Shown: positions 53,432 through 62,069 of the stretch, piece after piece
Numbering within the stretch: position 1 is the stretch's first letter
Layout: each line of letters begins with the position of its first letter
Source: an uncultured Megasphaera sp.
Lineage (GTDB): Bacteria; Bacillota; Negativicutes; Veillonellales; Megasphaeraceae
Reading direction: 5' to 3'
Length of the DNA: 64,000 nucleotides
NCBI RefSeq assembly: GCF_900539295.1
Contig: NZ_UQBH01000005.1
Coordinates: 1 to 64,000 of the forward strand
Notes under the pieces: model-generated
Databases searched by the model: none
Told to the model about the DNA's origin: nothing
The model's input: only the letters and a program-made list of their open reading frames with translations
Position numbers and translations under genes: made by a program

Positions 53432-54839
53432 ATTTTTCTCCTTCCTCATTCATCTGCGGCGTATCCGTAGGATAATCATCATTGAAGCAGGCTAAGCACA
53501 TATCTTCCTGGGGAATGTGTTCAATGGCCCGGTTGAGGCCGTCGATGGAAATGAAGTGCAGCTTGTCGACGCCGATGTATTTCTGAATCTGTTCGGGGCT
53601 GAACGTCGAAGCGATGAGTTCCTTGCGGACCGACGTGTCGATGCCGTAGAAGCAGGGATATTTAATCGGCGGTGCCGAAACGCACATATAGACTTCCTTG
53701 GCGCCGGCTTCCCGCAGGAGCTTACAGATGATGCCGCTCGTCGTTCCGCGGACGATGGAATCGTCGACCATGACGATGCGCTTGCCCTTTACGACGGACT
53801 TGACGACGTTGAGTTTCATGCGGACAGCCAGTTCACGCTGTTTCTGGTTCGGCTTGATGAAGGTACGGCCCATGTAGCGGTTCTTGATGAGACCGTGCTT
53901 GAACGGAATTCCCGAAGCCTGAGAGTAGCCGATGGCAGCCGTATTGCCGCTATCGGGAACGGCGATAACGATATCGGCATCGTACTGGGTTTCATTCCAC
54001 ATTTCACGACCCATATTTAAGCGGGCCTGATAGACATCCTGGCCGTCGATGACGCTGTCAGGACGGGCAAAATAGATATATTCAAAGGAGCAGATCTGTT
54101 TACGCGGTGCCTTGGCGAAAATCGTCGATTTGACACCGTTTTCATTGATCTGAACAAGTTCGCCGGGATGGACGTCACGGACGAATTTAGCGCCGATGGC
54201 GTCGAGGGCACACGTTTCCGAAGCCAGGACCCAGCCGCCTTCATCGGTCCGGCCGATGCACAAGGGGCGGAAGCCGTAGGGGTCGCGGACGCCGTAGAGA
54301 GTATCCTTGGTCATGAGGACCAACGAGTAGGCACCCTGGATGCGGTTCATGCTTTCCATGATGCGTTCTTCGATGGTGTTTTTCTGGCTGCGGCTGATGA
54401 GGTTGACGATGATTTCACTATCCATAGTCGTCTGGAAAGCAGCGCCGCTGCGGTCGAGTTCTTCGCGAAGGGCGCGGGTGTTGGTCAGGTTGCCGTTATG
54501 GGCCAGAGCCAACTGTCCCATGGGCGTATAGACGGCCAAGGGCTGAATATTACGAGGATTGTTGGAACCGGTCGTCGAATAGCGGACGTGGCCGATACCG
54601 ACGGGGCCTCCTTCTTCTTCCGGTACGCCGTCGGCAAAGACCGTACTGATGAGCCCCATGCCGCGGTAGGTATGGATATCCTGTCCGTCGGTCAAGGCGA
54701 TGCCGCCGCTTTCCTGACCGCGGTGCTGCAAGGCAAAGAGCCCCCAATAAACGTAACGGGGGATATCAAGGTGTTTATCATAAATCCCTAAGACGCCACA
54801 TTCTTCATGCTGCTTATCCCAAATCGGATCGTAAAACAT
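53412..54839 (-). CDS. purF: Amidophosphoribosyltransferase (Fe-S type, with propeptide)
   Basis: 475 aa. Residues 1-13 form a propeptide before the catalytic Cys14 (EECGVLGIYD), as in Bacillus PurF. The glutaminase domain is followed by a phosphoribosyltransferase domain with IVMVDDSIVRGTTS for PRPP. Four cysteines matching the Bacillus 4Fe-4S ligands are present: KQICSFEYIYFARPDS, YPCFYGIDTS and MCLACFND. Thus it is the oxygen-sensitive Fe-S type. It catalyses the first committed purine step. It is second gene of the operon, 43 nt after purE. Confidence 0.95.
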   Translation of the reverse strand: MFYDPIWDKQHEECGVLGIYDKHLDIPRYVYWGLFALQHRGQESGGIALTDGQDIHTYRGMGLISTVFADGVPEEEGGPVGIGHVRYSTTGSNNPRNIQPLAVYTPMGQLALAHNGNLTNTRALREELDRSGAAFQTTMDSEIIVNLISRSQKNTIEERIMESMNRIQGAYSLVLMTKDTLYGVRDPYGFRPLCIGRTDEGGWVLASETCALDAIGAKFVRDVHPGELVQINENGVKSTIFAKAPRKQICSFEYIYFARPDSVIDGQDVYQARLNMGREMWNETQYDADIVIAVPDSGNTAAIGYSQASGIPFKHGLIKNRYMGRTFIKPNQKQRELAVRMKLNVVKSVVKGKRIVMVDDSIVRGTTSGIICKLLREAGAKEVYMCVSAPPIKYPCFYGIDTSVRKELIASTFSPEQIQKYIGVDKLHFISIDGLNRAIEHIPQEDMCLACFNDDYPTDTPQMNEEGEKYALEHK

Positions 54840-54882
54840 GAATTAAACCTCCTGTTATTGAGAAAATAGGACGCGCACACCC

Positions 54883-55377
54883 TTAGAGGGCTTTTACGTC
54901 TTCTTGTAATTTCTTGTTTTTAGCCATGACTTCATTGGCCATGTTTTCGCGATATGCCTTGTATTTCTTAGCTAATTCGGCATCGCTGACGGCGCCGATC
55001 TGAACGGCCAAGAGGGCCGCATTCTTCGCGCCGTTAATGGCAACAGTGGCAACGGGAATCCCCGACGGCATCTGAACGATGGCCAAGAGGGCATCCATGC
55101 CCTGCAAACTGCCGCTTTCCAAAGGAACGCCGATGACCGGCAGCGTCGTGTAGCTGGCAACGACACCGGGCAAATGAGCTGCCATGCCGGCGCCGACGAC
55201 AAAGGCCCGAATACCGCGTTCTTCAGCAGTCGTAACGAATTCACGAACAGCTGCCGGCGTCCGATGAGCCGATGCCAATAAGACTTCATAGTCTACCCCA
55301 AATTCTTTAAAAATAGCTACTGCTTTTTTCATAACGGGAAAATCAGAGTCGCTCCCCATAATTAAAGCTACCTTCAT
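54883..55377 (-). CDS. purE: N5-carboxyaminoimidazole ribonucleotide mutase
   Basis: 164-aa class I PurE with MGSDSDFPVMKKA, LASAHRTPAAVREF and GVPLESGSLQGMDALLAIVQMPSGIPVATVAI. It rearranges N5-CAIR to CAIR; the partner PurK is not in this window. It is first structural gene of the purine operon, with AAGGAGGGG 4-5 nt before the ATG, behind a leader ORF and hairpin. purC, often next in Bacillota operons, is missing between purE and purF. Confidence 0.95.
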   Translation of the reverse strand: MKVALIMGSDSDFPVMKKAVAIFKEFGVDYEVLLASAHRTPAAVREFVTTAEERGIRAFVVGAGMAAHLPGVVASYTTLPVIGVPLESGSLQGMDALLAIVQMPSGIPVATVAINGAKNAALLAVQIGAVSDAELAKKYKAYRENMANEVMAKNKKLQEDVKAL

Positions 55378-55395
55378 CAGAACCCCTCCTTAGGA

Positions 55396-55432
55396 ATAAC
55401 AAAACCCAAAAGTGACAGAAATCACCTTTGGG
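55396..55432 (-). promoter_or_regulatory. Attenuator-like terminator in the purine operon leader
   Basis: On the minus strand CCCAAAGGTGA pairs with TCACTTTTGGG (11 bp, one wobble, 6-nt loop), then TTTTGTTAT. It stands between the promoter and purE, so it must be read through or prevented for expression. No convincing alternative pairing (antiterminator) was found by eye. Confidence 0.6.
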
Positions 55433-55440
55433 CTTTTCAG

Positions 55441-55500
55441 TTAGATACACGGAGACTGTTTACAAACGGCATAAAAACCTGTCCATAAACATTTTGTCAT
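55441..55500 (-). CDS. Putative 19-residue leader peptide of the purine operon
   Basis: ATG at 55500 with GAGGAG 7 nt upstream, encoding MTKCLWTGFYAVCKQSPCI and ending 8 nt before the hairpin. It contains three Cys and one Trp but no run of one amino acid. The clear ribosome site and placement between promoter and attenuator suggest translation-linked control; it could be coincidence. Confidence 0.4.
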   Translation of the reverse strand: MTKCLWTGFYAVCKQSPCI

Positions 55501-55544
55501 AGTGCGTCTCCTCATTGATTAAAATATTTATCAAACACACTTTG

Positions 55545-55573
55545 ATTCTATCAAAAACACACGTGACTGTCAA
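55545..55573 (-). promoter_or_regulatory. Promoter of the purine operon
   Basis: TTGACA (55568-55573), 17-nt spacer, TAGAAT (55545-55550) on the minus strand, near consensus. It predicts a leader of about 160 nt before purE. No guanine, ZTP or PRPP riboswitch consensus was recognised in it. Confidence 0.8.
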
Positions 55574-55664
55574 TGAAAATCCGCCTTTCTATGGCAAGAC
55601 AGTATCCCCCACCAAGGGACTGTGTTACAATGGAATAAAGATGCGATGGAACGGAGGAATACCG

Positions 55665-58196
55665 ATGAATTTAAATGAGAAGCAGCAGCAGGTCGTGAAT
55701 GAGCTGTCAGAGTCGATTTTACTCAACGCCCCGGCCGGAACCGGCAAGACCCGGGTCCTGGCAGCCAGGGTTGCCAATATATTGGCCCAAAAGAAGGCCA
55801 AGGGCTCGGAAATCCTATGCCTGACCTTCACCAACCGAGCCTGCAAGGAACTGAAGAACCGCATCATCGACACGGTACCGGAAGAAGGCTTCGCCGTCAC
55901 GGTAAAGACCATTCACAGTTTCTGCTACAGCCTCATCAAAGAAGAGACGAAACGGCAGAGCGACCGATACCATGATTTCCTGATCTATGACGACGAAGAC
56001 TGTAAACAACTCCTCGCTTCCATAGACCTTACGAGAACGACACCGCGTCCGGCATTACAGGAACTTCAGACCTTCATCGAATTTGAAAAAAAGAAACGCG
56101 TCATCCCCGGCCTGCGCGATTTCACCAATATTCAGGATGACCTCAAGGGTTGGCTCGCAGACTACGGCGAAGACCTTGTTTGGGAATACGATATCGCCCT
56201 TGCCGACAACCATGCCATCGATTTTACCGACCTCATTACCGGGGCCTATGAATTTCTCCAAGACGATGCCGTCTGCCGCCGCTGGCGGGAACGGTACCGC
56301 TTTATCTCAGTCGACGAAATGCAGGATACGAGTGAAGTCGAATATACCGTCATCAGCCGCCTCTTTCCGGGCCGCAACATTCTCCTCTGCGGCGACTACT
56401 TCCAAACCATTTACGAATGGCGCGGCTCCTATCCTCAATACATTTGGCAAGAGTTTAGAAACGACTATCAGCCTCTGGAAGTTACCTTCACCACCAATTA
56501 CCGGGCCACTCAGCTCTTGCTGGAAGCTTCTCAGTCCTTCTTATTCCGCACCTTGGGGAAAGTGACCGTCCAGAGCATCTATACCGAGCCGGGCATTTCG
56601 GCCTCAAAGGATTGCGGCGCCCCCATCGTCCTCCATAAAGCCGGCACCGGGTTCGAGGAAGCCCGCTGGATTTTCCGGGAAATCAAAGCCCTTCCTCCGG
56701 AAGAACGCCTGAAGGCCTGCATCCTCGTCCGCGACAACCGCCAGGCTAAGCTGATCTGGATGGGCATTACGTCGCATAACCAAAAGTACCCGCAAGACCA
56801 GCAGCTGCCGGTCACCTGCATCGACCAATTCCACCTGTTTAAGCGGCAGGAATGCAAAGACGTCCTGGCTTATCTGCGCCTCGTGCTCAATAAACACGAC
56901 AACCTCAGCCTGAAGCGAGTCGTCCAACGCTTCGTCCCCCGCATCGGCCGACGTACCCTGGAAACCATCGAAAGCGATTCCTATCGAAAGGTCGGCCTCA
57001 TGCTCAGCGACTTCATCGACCCCCTGTCCCACCAAGGGGGTGACCCTTACGGGCTCCTACTGACGGCACTCGCCGAAGGACGGCTGGTCGTCTTCGACGT
57101 CGAAAGTACAGGCACCGACACGACGCAGGATGAAATCATCCAAATCGCTGCCATCCGCCTCGATGCGAAAGGGCAGCCCATCGATAAGTTCAACACTTAT
57201 GTAAAAGCCGGACGATCCGTCGGCACGTCGTACTACGTCCATCACATCAGCGACGAAAAACTGGCCGCTGAAGGGATTCCTCCGAAAGAAGCCCTGACAA
57301 AATTCTTGGCCTTTGCAAAAAATGCCGTCATCGTCGGCCACAACGTCACCTACGACTTATCCATCCTCCAAAGCGAACTGCAGCGCCTGGGAATTTCCGA
57401 AAGTGCCGACTTTCCCTACTACGATACCCTCGACATCTACCGCCGCTTTTACCCCACCTTGCTCAACCATAAGTTAGAGACCTTGAGCCGCCTCTTCCCC
57501 AGCGGCCACAAGCCGACACACGACGCCTTTGACGATATTTTGGCTACAGCCGGGCTCCTGATCCATGCCATAAAGGAAAAGATTCGCCCGACGGAAACAG
57601 CCCGCCGGGCCGCTATGGCCATCTATCTCCCCCTCTTTGCCCCCTTCAGCCGAGAAATGGACGCTTTGCGGCGCTTATCCTATCAGGCACGGCCCACGAA
57701 AATGATTACGTCCGTCATGAATGACAACGGCGTCAAAGCCTGGTATCAAACACATCGTGACACCTCCGACAGAGACAACCACATCGATCGCTTGGAAAAC
57801 ATCCGTAAGCTCTACCGCATCGCCAAAGAAACAGACGACGCCGAACAGAATCCGCGCGATGCCCTGACCGAATTTCTCAAGATGACGGCCCTTTCGAACA
57901 GCGAGCTCGACAGCATGCTGGCCAAGGACCCGAAAATACCGATTATCACCATTCACCAAGCCAAAGGCCTTGAATTCGACTACGTCTTTATGGCCAGTTT
58001 AGAAGACCATGTCTTCCCGACTTATTGGGCCCGTCAAAAAGGGGATATTGAAGAAGAAAAACGCCTCTTTTATGTCGCCATGACGCGAGCAAAAAAGAGG
58101 CTGTATCTCAGCTGGCACCAAGGATTTGGCCGGCAGAGCTATCTGCCGAGCCGCTTCTTGAATGGTGTCAATCGGGACTATTGTGAAATCAGATAA
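55665..58196 (+). CDS. UvrD/Rep-type helicase with an inserted DEDDh exonuclease domain
   Basis: 843 aa from MNLNEKQQQVVNELSES (GGAGG 8 nt upstream; a 50-codon longer frame is unsupported). Superfamily 1A helicase motifs: Walker A APAGTGKT (22-29), Walker B FISVDEMQDTS, motif III-IV region LLCGDYFQTIYEWRG, motif V ITIHQAKGLEFDYVF near 765, motif VI LFYVAMTRAKKRLYLS near 807. Between about 470 and 635 lies a complete DnaQ-like exonuclease: FDVESTGTD, GHNVTYDLSIL and HDAFDDILA supply the DEDDh residues. It probably unwinds DNA and trims 3' ends in repair. It diverges from the purine operon. Confidence 0.85.
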   Translation: MNLNEKQQQVVNELSESILLNAPAGTGKTRVLAARVANILAQKKAKGSEILCLTFTNRACKELKNRIIDTVPEEGFAVTVKTIHSFCYSLIKEETKRQSDRYHDFLIYDDEDCKQLLASIDLTRTTPRPALQELQTFIEFEKKKRVIPGLRDFTNIQDDLKGWLADYGEDLVWEYDIALADNHAIDFTDLITGAYEFLQDDAVCRRWRERYRFISVDEMQDTSEVEYTVISRLFPGRNILLCGDYFQTIYEWRGSYPQYIWQEFRNDYQPLEVTFTTNYRATQLLLEASQSFLFRTLGKVTVQSIYTEPGISASKDCGAPIVLHKAGTGFEEARWIFREIKALPPEERLKACILVRDNRQAKLIWMGITSHNQKYPQDQQLPVTCIDQFHLFKRQECKDVLAYLRLVLNKHDNLSLKRVVQRFVPRIGRRTLETIESDSYRKVGLMLSDFIDPLSHQGGDPYGLLLTALAEGRLVVFDVESTGTDTTQDEIIQIAAIRLDAKGQPIDKFNTYVKAGRSVGTSYYVHHISDEKLAAEGIPPKEALTKFLAFAKNAVIVGHNVTYDLSILQSELQRLGISESADFPYYDTLDIYRRFYPTLLNHKLETLSRLFPSGHKPTHDAFDDILATAGLLIHAIKEKIRPTETARRAAMAIYLPLFAPFSREMDALRRLSYQARPTKMITSVMNDNGVKAWYQTHRDTSDRDNHIDRLENIRKLYRIAKETDDAEQNPRDALTEFLKMTALSNSELDSMLAKDPKIPIITIHQAKGLEFDYVFMASLEDHVFPTYWARQKGDIEEEKRLFYVAMTRAKKRLYLSWHQGFGRQSYLPSRFLNGVNRDYCEIR

Positions 58197-58755
58197 GACC
58201 GGCCATTCCCAGTACCAGGCCCAAGACGCCGGACCCGAGGAGAACCTTGATGACGCCGATGCCTTTACGGGTTGCCACGATGGCGGCGATGAGGATGACG
58301 AGCCCGCCGCGGCTGAAGGCCAGCCAATCAGAGGGCAGCTCTTCCGTATTCCATAAAGCCAGGAGGATGAAGCTCAGGCTGGCTACGCATATGAGGGCTA
58401 CGACGGCCGGACGAAGGCCGTTCAAGATGCCGCGGATCGGTCCGATATCACCGTACTTCAAAAAGATGCGGGCTAAGAAGATGCCCAAGAAAAAGGACGG
58501 CGTTACAAAGCCCAGCGTCGCTACGACGGCACCGCCAAGACCGGCGATGCGGGTGCCGACAAAGGTCGCCGCATTGATGCCGATCGGCCCCGGCGTCATC
58601 TGCGAAATCGTAAAGATATCGACGAATTCACTCATGGTCAGCCAGTGAAAGGTATCGACGACACTGGCCTGAATGAGCGGCATGGATGCATAGCCGCCGC
58701 CGACACAGAAGATGCCGACCTTAAAAAATTCCCAAAAGAGCAAGGCATAAATCAT
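58189..58755 (-). CDS. Chromate transporter (short-chain, second half)
   Basis: 188-aa ChrA-family half protein with the CHR motif FFKVGIFCVGGGYASMPLIQ near the N-terminus and FVDIFTISQMTPGPIGINAATFVG following. About six membrane helices. It pairs with the neighbouring 193-aa half (11 nt upstream) to form a heterodimer as in other short-chain CHR pairs. Chromate export is the family role; the natural substrate in an anaerobe may be another anion. It overlaps the helicase gene end by 8 bp (convergent). Confidence 0.87.
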   Translation of the reverse strand: MIYALLFWEFFKVGIFCVGGGYASMPLIQASVVDTFHWLTMSEFVDIFTISQMTPGPIGINAATFVGTRIAGLGGAVVATLGFVTPSFFLGIFLARIFLKYGDIGPIRGILNGLRPAVVALICVASLSFILLALWNTEELPSDWLAFSRGGLVILIAAIVATRKGIGVIKVLLGSGVLGLVLGMAGLI

Positions 58756-58766
58756 GACGGCACCCC

Positions 58767-59348
58767 CTAGTTATACAGCGCATCGCGCATAAATAAGAAA
58801 CCGATGATGCCGTCGATGAGGATGAGCACCATGATATTGGTATCGAAGAACAGGTTGGCTACGAAAGTACCGATGATGATGAGCAGCGGCAGGATCAGTT
58901 TTTTCCTGCCCTGCTTGACCAACAGGTCGATGCCGACATTGACGATGAGAGCCGTCGCCCCGCACTGCATACCGCGGAGGACCATTTTGATATAGGCATT
59001 TTGAATGAAATAATCATAACTGTACGAGATAATGGTCAGGGTAATCAAACAGGGCAGAACCGTTGCGACAAGGGCCACCAAGGTCCCCAGGACCCCTGCC
59101 ATGCGGTAGCCGAGGATGACGGCACTGTTGACGGCGACGACACCCGGCATAGACTGGGCAATGGCAACCATATCGAGGGTATCCTTATCGCTGATCCAGT
59201 GGTATTCGTCGACGTACTTGCCCTTGAGCAGGGGAATGATGACGAAGCCGCCGCCGACGGTAAAGGCGCTGATTAAAAAGGTCGATTTGAAGAGAGTCCA
59301 ATAAAAATGGGCGTCTCGTTTCGGTGTGACAAGGTCCATGAGTTTCAT
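58767..59348 (-). CDS. Chromate transporter (short-chain, first half)
   Basis: 193-aa ChrA-family half protein: LFKSTFLISAFTVGGGFVIIPLLKG, DMVAIAQSMPGVVAVNSAVILGYRMAG, then hydrophobic helices. It is the upstream member of the two-gene operon, divergent from a LysR regulator 122 nt away that likely controls it. Confidence 0.87.
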   Translation of the reverse strand: MKLMDLVTPKRDAHFYWTLFKSTFLISAFTVGGGFVIIPLLKGKYVDEYHWISDKDTLDMVAIAQSMPGVVAVNSAVILGYRMAGVLGTLVALVATVLPCLITLTIISYSYDYFIQNAYIKMVLRGMQCGATALIVNVGIDLLVKQGRKKLILPLLIIIGTFVANLFFDTNIMVLILIDGIIGFLFMRDALYN

Positions 59349-59382
59349 CCTTTCTGAAAATAAATGGATTTTTTACATGGCT

Positions 59383-59433
59383 AGTATACCATAGGTGTAT
59401 CTATATTGAAAATATTTGTATCATTGCTATAAT
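59383..59433. promoter_or_regulatory. Divergent promoters sharing one -35 hexamer
   Basis: Plus strand: TTGAAA (59406-59411), 16-nt spacer, TATAAT (59428-59433) preceded by TGC, for the LysR gene. Minus strand: TTTCAA at the same 59406-59411, 17-nt spacer, TATACT (59383-59388), for the chromate transporter genes. RNA polymerase could not occupy both at once. Confidence 0.55.
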
Positions 59434-59470
59434 ATACGTAAATCATATACCACAAAAAGGAGTATCCCTT

Positions 59471-60337
59471 ATGGACCTTCGCCAACTCACGTATTTCTTA
59501 GCCATCGCCGAAGAAGGCCAGATCACAGCGGCCGCTCGGCGTCTAAATATGGCCCAACCGCCTTTGAGCCAGCAAATGAAAGCCCTGGAAGAAGAACTGG
59601 GTGTCGAACTCTTTCTGCGGGAACCGCGCAGCGTCACCTTGACCGATGCCGGCGAAATCCTCTACCGCCGGGCCCGCCAGCTCATTACCCTCGCCGACTC
59701 GACGCGCCGCGAAATCGGCGACTTTAAAAACGGCCTGCGGGGCACCTTAGCCATCGGCACCGTCTCGTCATCGGGCAGCGTCATCCTCCGGCCGGCCCTG
59801 CGGCAGTTTCACGACAGCCACCGCGGCATCCGCTTTGAAATCTACGACGGCAACACCTTCCATGTCTTAGACATGCTGCGAAAAGGCCTGATTGAAATCG
59901 GCATCGTCCGAACCCCCTTTAAGCAGGAATCCTTCGACTGCACCTTTTTACCGGAAGAGCCTATGGTCCTGGCCTATGGCGGAAAAGATCCGAAGCCTGA
60001 CAAAGAAACCCTTGCCATCGGCGATTTAGAAGGCCTGCCGCTCATCGTCTACCGCCGCTTCAACCAGCTTCTCCTCGACGTCTGCGAAGGCCATAACGTA
60101 ACGCCGTCCATCATCTGCCGCAACGACGATGCCCGGACGACCCTCCTCTGGGCCGAAGCCGGACTGGGCTATGCCGTCGTTCCAGCATCAGCCCTGTCTC
60201 GTGGACGATTGACGACACTGAAAACGAAGGTCATCGACGAACCGCTTCTTCGCACTCGCCTGGCCGTCATCACGGCCAAACATCGCTACCTGTCCGGCAT
60301 TGCCGGCCAATTCATCGAAGCCTTAACCAAAGCCTGA
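59471..60337 (+). CDS. LysR-family transcriptional regulator
   Basis: 288 aa with a typical LysR winged helix (MDLRQLTYFLAIAEEGQITAAARRLNMAQPPLSQQMKALEEELGVELF) and effector-binding domain (LAIGTVSSSGSVILRPALRQF onward, FDCTFLPEEPMVLAYGG). The effector-domain pattern recalls YwbI/CidR-like LysR proteins. It is divergent from the two chromate transporter genes, its probable targets. It is followed by a terminator placed inside the convergent ogt gene. Confidence 0.88.
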   Translation: MDLRQLTYFLAIAEEGQITAAARRLNMAQPPLSQQMKALEEELGVELFLREPRSVTLTDAGEILYRRARQLITLADSTRREIGDFKNGLRGTLAIGTVSSSGSVILRPALRQFHDSHRGIRFEIYDGNTFHVLDMLRKGLIEIGIVRTPFKQESFDCTFLPEEPMVLAYGGKDPKPDKETLAIGDLEGLPLIVYRRFNQLLLDVCEGHNVTPSIICRNDDARTTLLWAEAGLGYAVVPASALSRGRLTTLKTKVIDEPLLRTRLAVITAKHRYLSGIAGQFIEALTKA

Positions 60338-60340
60338 GGA

Positions 60341-60847
60341 TTATTCCTTAACGGCCAAGCCCTCCAAATGCAGGAGGGCTATTTTTTTATCGATACCGCC
60401 GGCATAGCCCGTCGCCTTGCCGCTGGCCCCTAAGACACGGTGGCAGGGAATGATGACCGAAATGGGATTATGACCGACAGCGCCGCCAACGGCCTGGGCC
60501 GACATGGCCTTCCCCGTCTGAGCTTCAATGGTTTTAGCCAGGGTGCCGTAAGTCGTCGTCTGGCCGTAAGGAATCTGGCAGAGAAGGCCCCACACGCGGC
60601 GTCGGAATTCATTGCCTTCCGGTGCCAAAGGCAGGGTCATGATAGCCGGCATACGACCGGCAAAGTAATCATCAAGCCAATGGGCAGCCTTCTGCAGCAC
60701 CGGCGTTTCTTTCACCGTCACCTCAACCCCCTTCAATCCGTCCCTATCATATTTCTGCCCGTCAAACCAAAGGCCGACCAAGGCCGTTTCATTGGCAGCT
60801 ATGGTCATCGCCCCTAAAGGCGACGCATAGCCCATCGTATAATACAT
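60341..60847 (-). CDS. ogt: Methylated-DNA-protein-cysteine methyltransferase
   Basis: 168-aa O6-alkylguanine repair protein with the active-site PCHRVLGASGKATGYAGG (methyl-accepting Cys in PCHRV) and FRRRVWGLLCQIPYGQTTTYGTLA (recognition helix). It is a single-domain Ogt type without the AdaA regulator part. It is convergent with the LysR gene, 3 nt apart, and its last codons contain that gene's terminator hairpin. Confidence 0.94.
   Translation of the reverse strand: MYYTMGYASPLGAMTIAANETALVGLWFDGQKYDRDGLKGVEVTVKETPVLQKAAHWLDDYFAGRMPAIMTLPLAPEGNEFRRRVWGLLCQIPYGQTTTYGTLAKTIEAQTGKAMSAQAVGGAVGHNPISVIIPCHRVLGASGKATGYAGGIDKKIALLHLEGLAVKE
60358..60388 (+). terminator. LysR gene terminator embedded in the 3' end of ogt
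   Basis: AGCCCTCC and GGAGGGCT arms, 7-nt loop, then ATTTTTTT on the plus strand. The same bases encode the ogt C-terminus on the other strand. Confidence 0.8.
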
Positions 60848-61007
60848 CGTAAGTACATCCTTTCGATTATTGTGGTCAATCGTTACCTTTTAATTTTCAC
60901 CTCACGGCTATTGTCTATACCGTTCAATCGGTTCTCAATAATTCCTAATTTGTAAATCTCGTCATTCGACCACCTTACCATAATATATATTCCACGTATT
61001 AAAAGAA
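60848..61007. other. AT-rich intergenic region
   Basis: It contains the upstream region of ogt and the region after the broken FemAB/GNAT-like gene. ACCG...CGGT forms a small inverted repeat near 60928. No gene or RNA is recognised. Confidence 0.4.
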
Positions 61008-62039
61008 TCAATATTGAAGAAAAATCCTGTAGTTATAATGTTTCTCTCCACCCATTTCCATTTTATACCTTTCATCTCCGCGAGATAAATCCAATCCTCA
61101 AATCGTTGAATGTTCCTGCAAATATTTAACGCTTTCACTGATCATAACCTTACCCGGTGCATACTGTGAAAAATCACTATCCATGGCTACGATGGGAAAA
61201 ACAATTTCATCAAAATTAGTGAGGAAACCGCTCATAAAAGCAGCCGGGCGATTATTCAAAAATAGGCAAAAGGTATAATGCGAATCCATCTTTTCCATAG
61301 CCCATGTCAAAGCAGAAAAATATCGATGCTTAAGGAATGGAAAAAAATCTCGCTTGCGGTGTTTTCGTTCTGACTCTCTCTTCGTATAAATTCTCATCAA
61401 ACTTGATAAAAGTTCTTTATTCTCGATAGGTCCCCGAATTACTTCCAAACGAATCTCGGCATTCGTTTTCTTTGCTTTATTGTAAGCCTTATGGAGGTTA
61501 GACCTGGAATTACGGGATAAACCCTGAAAATAACTTTCGTACTCATCTGGAAACATTACCTTAACACAGACTCGGTCCATTTCCATTTTCATACAGTACT
61601 GTTCAGACAACTCATTTTGATGCTGCATGAAGAAATGATAGAGTCGAGAGCGCTGATTTATTTTATAAAGTCTCAGTTCCATCCCACGAAATTGTTGACC
61701 TAACTCGTTTAAAGCCGAAAAAATCTGTTCGTCTGCAATATTTTTATCATAAATAAAATCTAAATTACCAGCCCCGCTAATATTTTCGCCAAAAATATAG
61801 ACCTTATTCTTTTTGACAAATACCGGAATTACCATCAACGGCCTCGTCGGTTCCTTCTCCGCATAATAAATAAAGAAATGGTCTTTTTGGCGCAACGTTG
61901 TGGGTTTTACTTTTTTATATTTAAAAATATATTCATTATATTCTCTAGACGAGTAAGGAAACACATACGCATTCTCTTGATACAGTTTTTTCCAAGTCTC
62001 TGTCAAAGTCGAACTTTTCCAGTCATACTCAATCAACAC
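61008..62039 (-). pseudogene. FemAB/GNAT-like acyltransferase gene interrupted by an in-frame TGA
   Basis: The frame opens at GTG 62039 (GGAGGA 8 nt upstream) and codes 313 residues of a GNAT/FemAB-type fold (region LSRNSRSNLHKAYNKAKK, then MDSHYTFCLFLNNRPAAFMSGFL and APGKVMISESVKYL) before TGA at 61098-61100. Past this stop the same frame continues 29 codons with GLDLSRGDERYKMEMGGEKH, which is the conserved end of this acyltransferase family (DFxRGDExYK). So one nonsense codon separates the catalytic core from its last strand. Either a recent pseudogene, a sequencing error or stop readthrough. Surface polysaccharide or peptidoglycan modification is the likely original role. AT-rich. Confidence 0.75.
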
Positions 62040-62069
62040 TCCAACATTCCTCCAATGAACGAAAAAATA

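Noticed and set aside
55378..55545. Guanine, ZTP or PRPP riboswitch before purE
   Set aside because: The leader is too short and lacks the conserved core sequences that I could recognise; only the hairpin and small ORF are seen.
61071..61100. Selenocysteine at the in-frame TGA
   Set aside because: A small hairpin follows the codon, but the family is not known to use Cys or Sec there and the hairpin encodes a conserved protein motif. A nonsense mutation is simpler.
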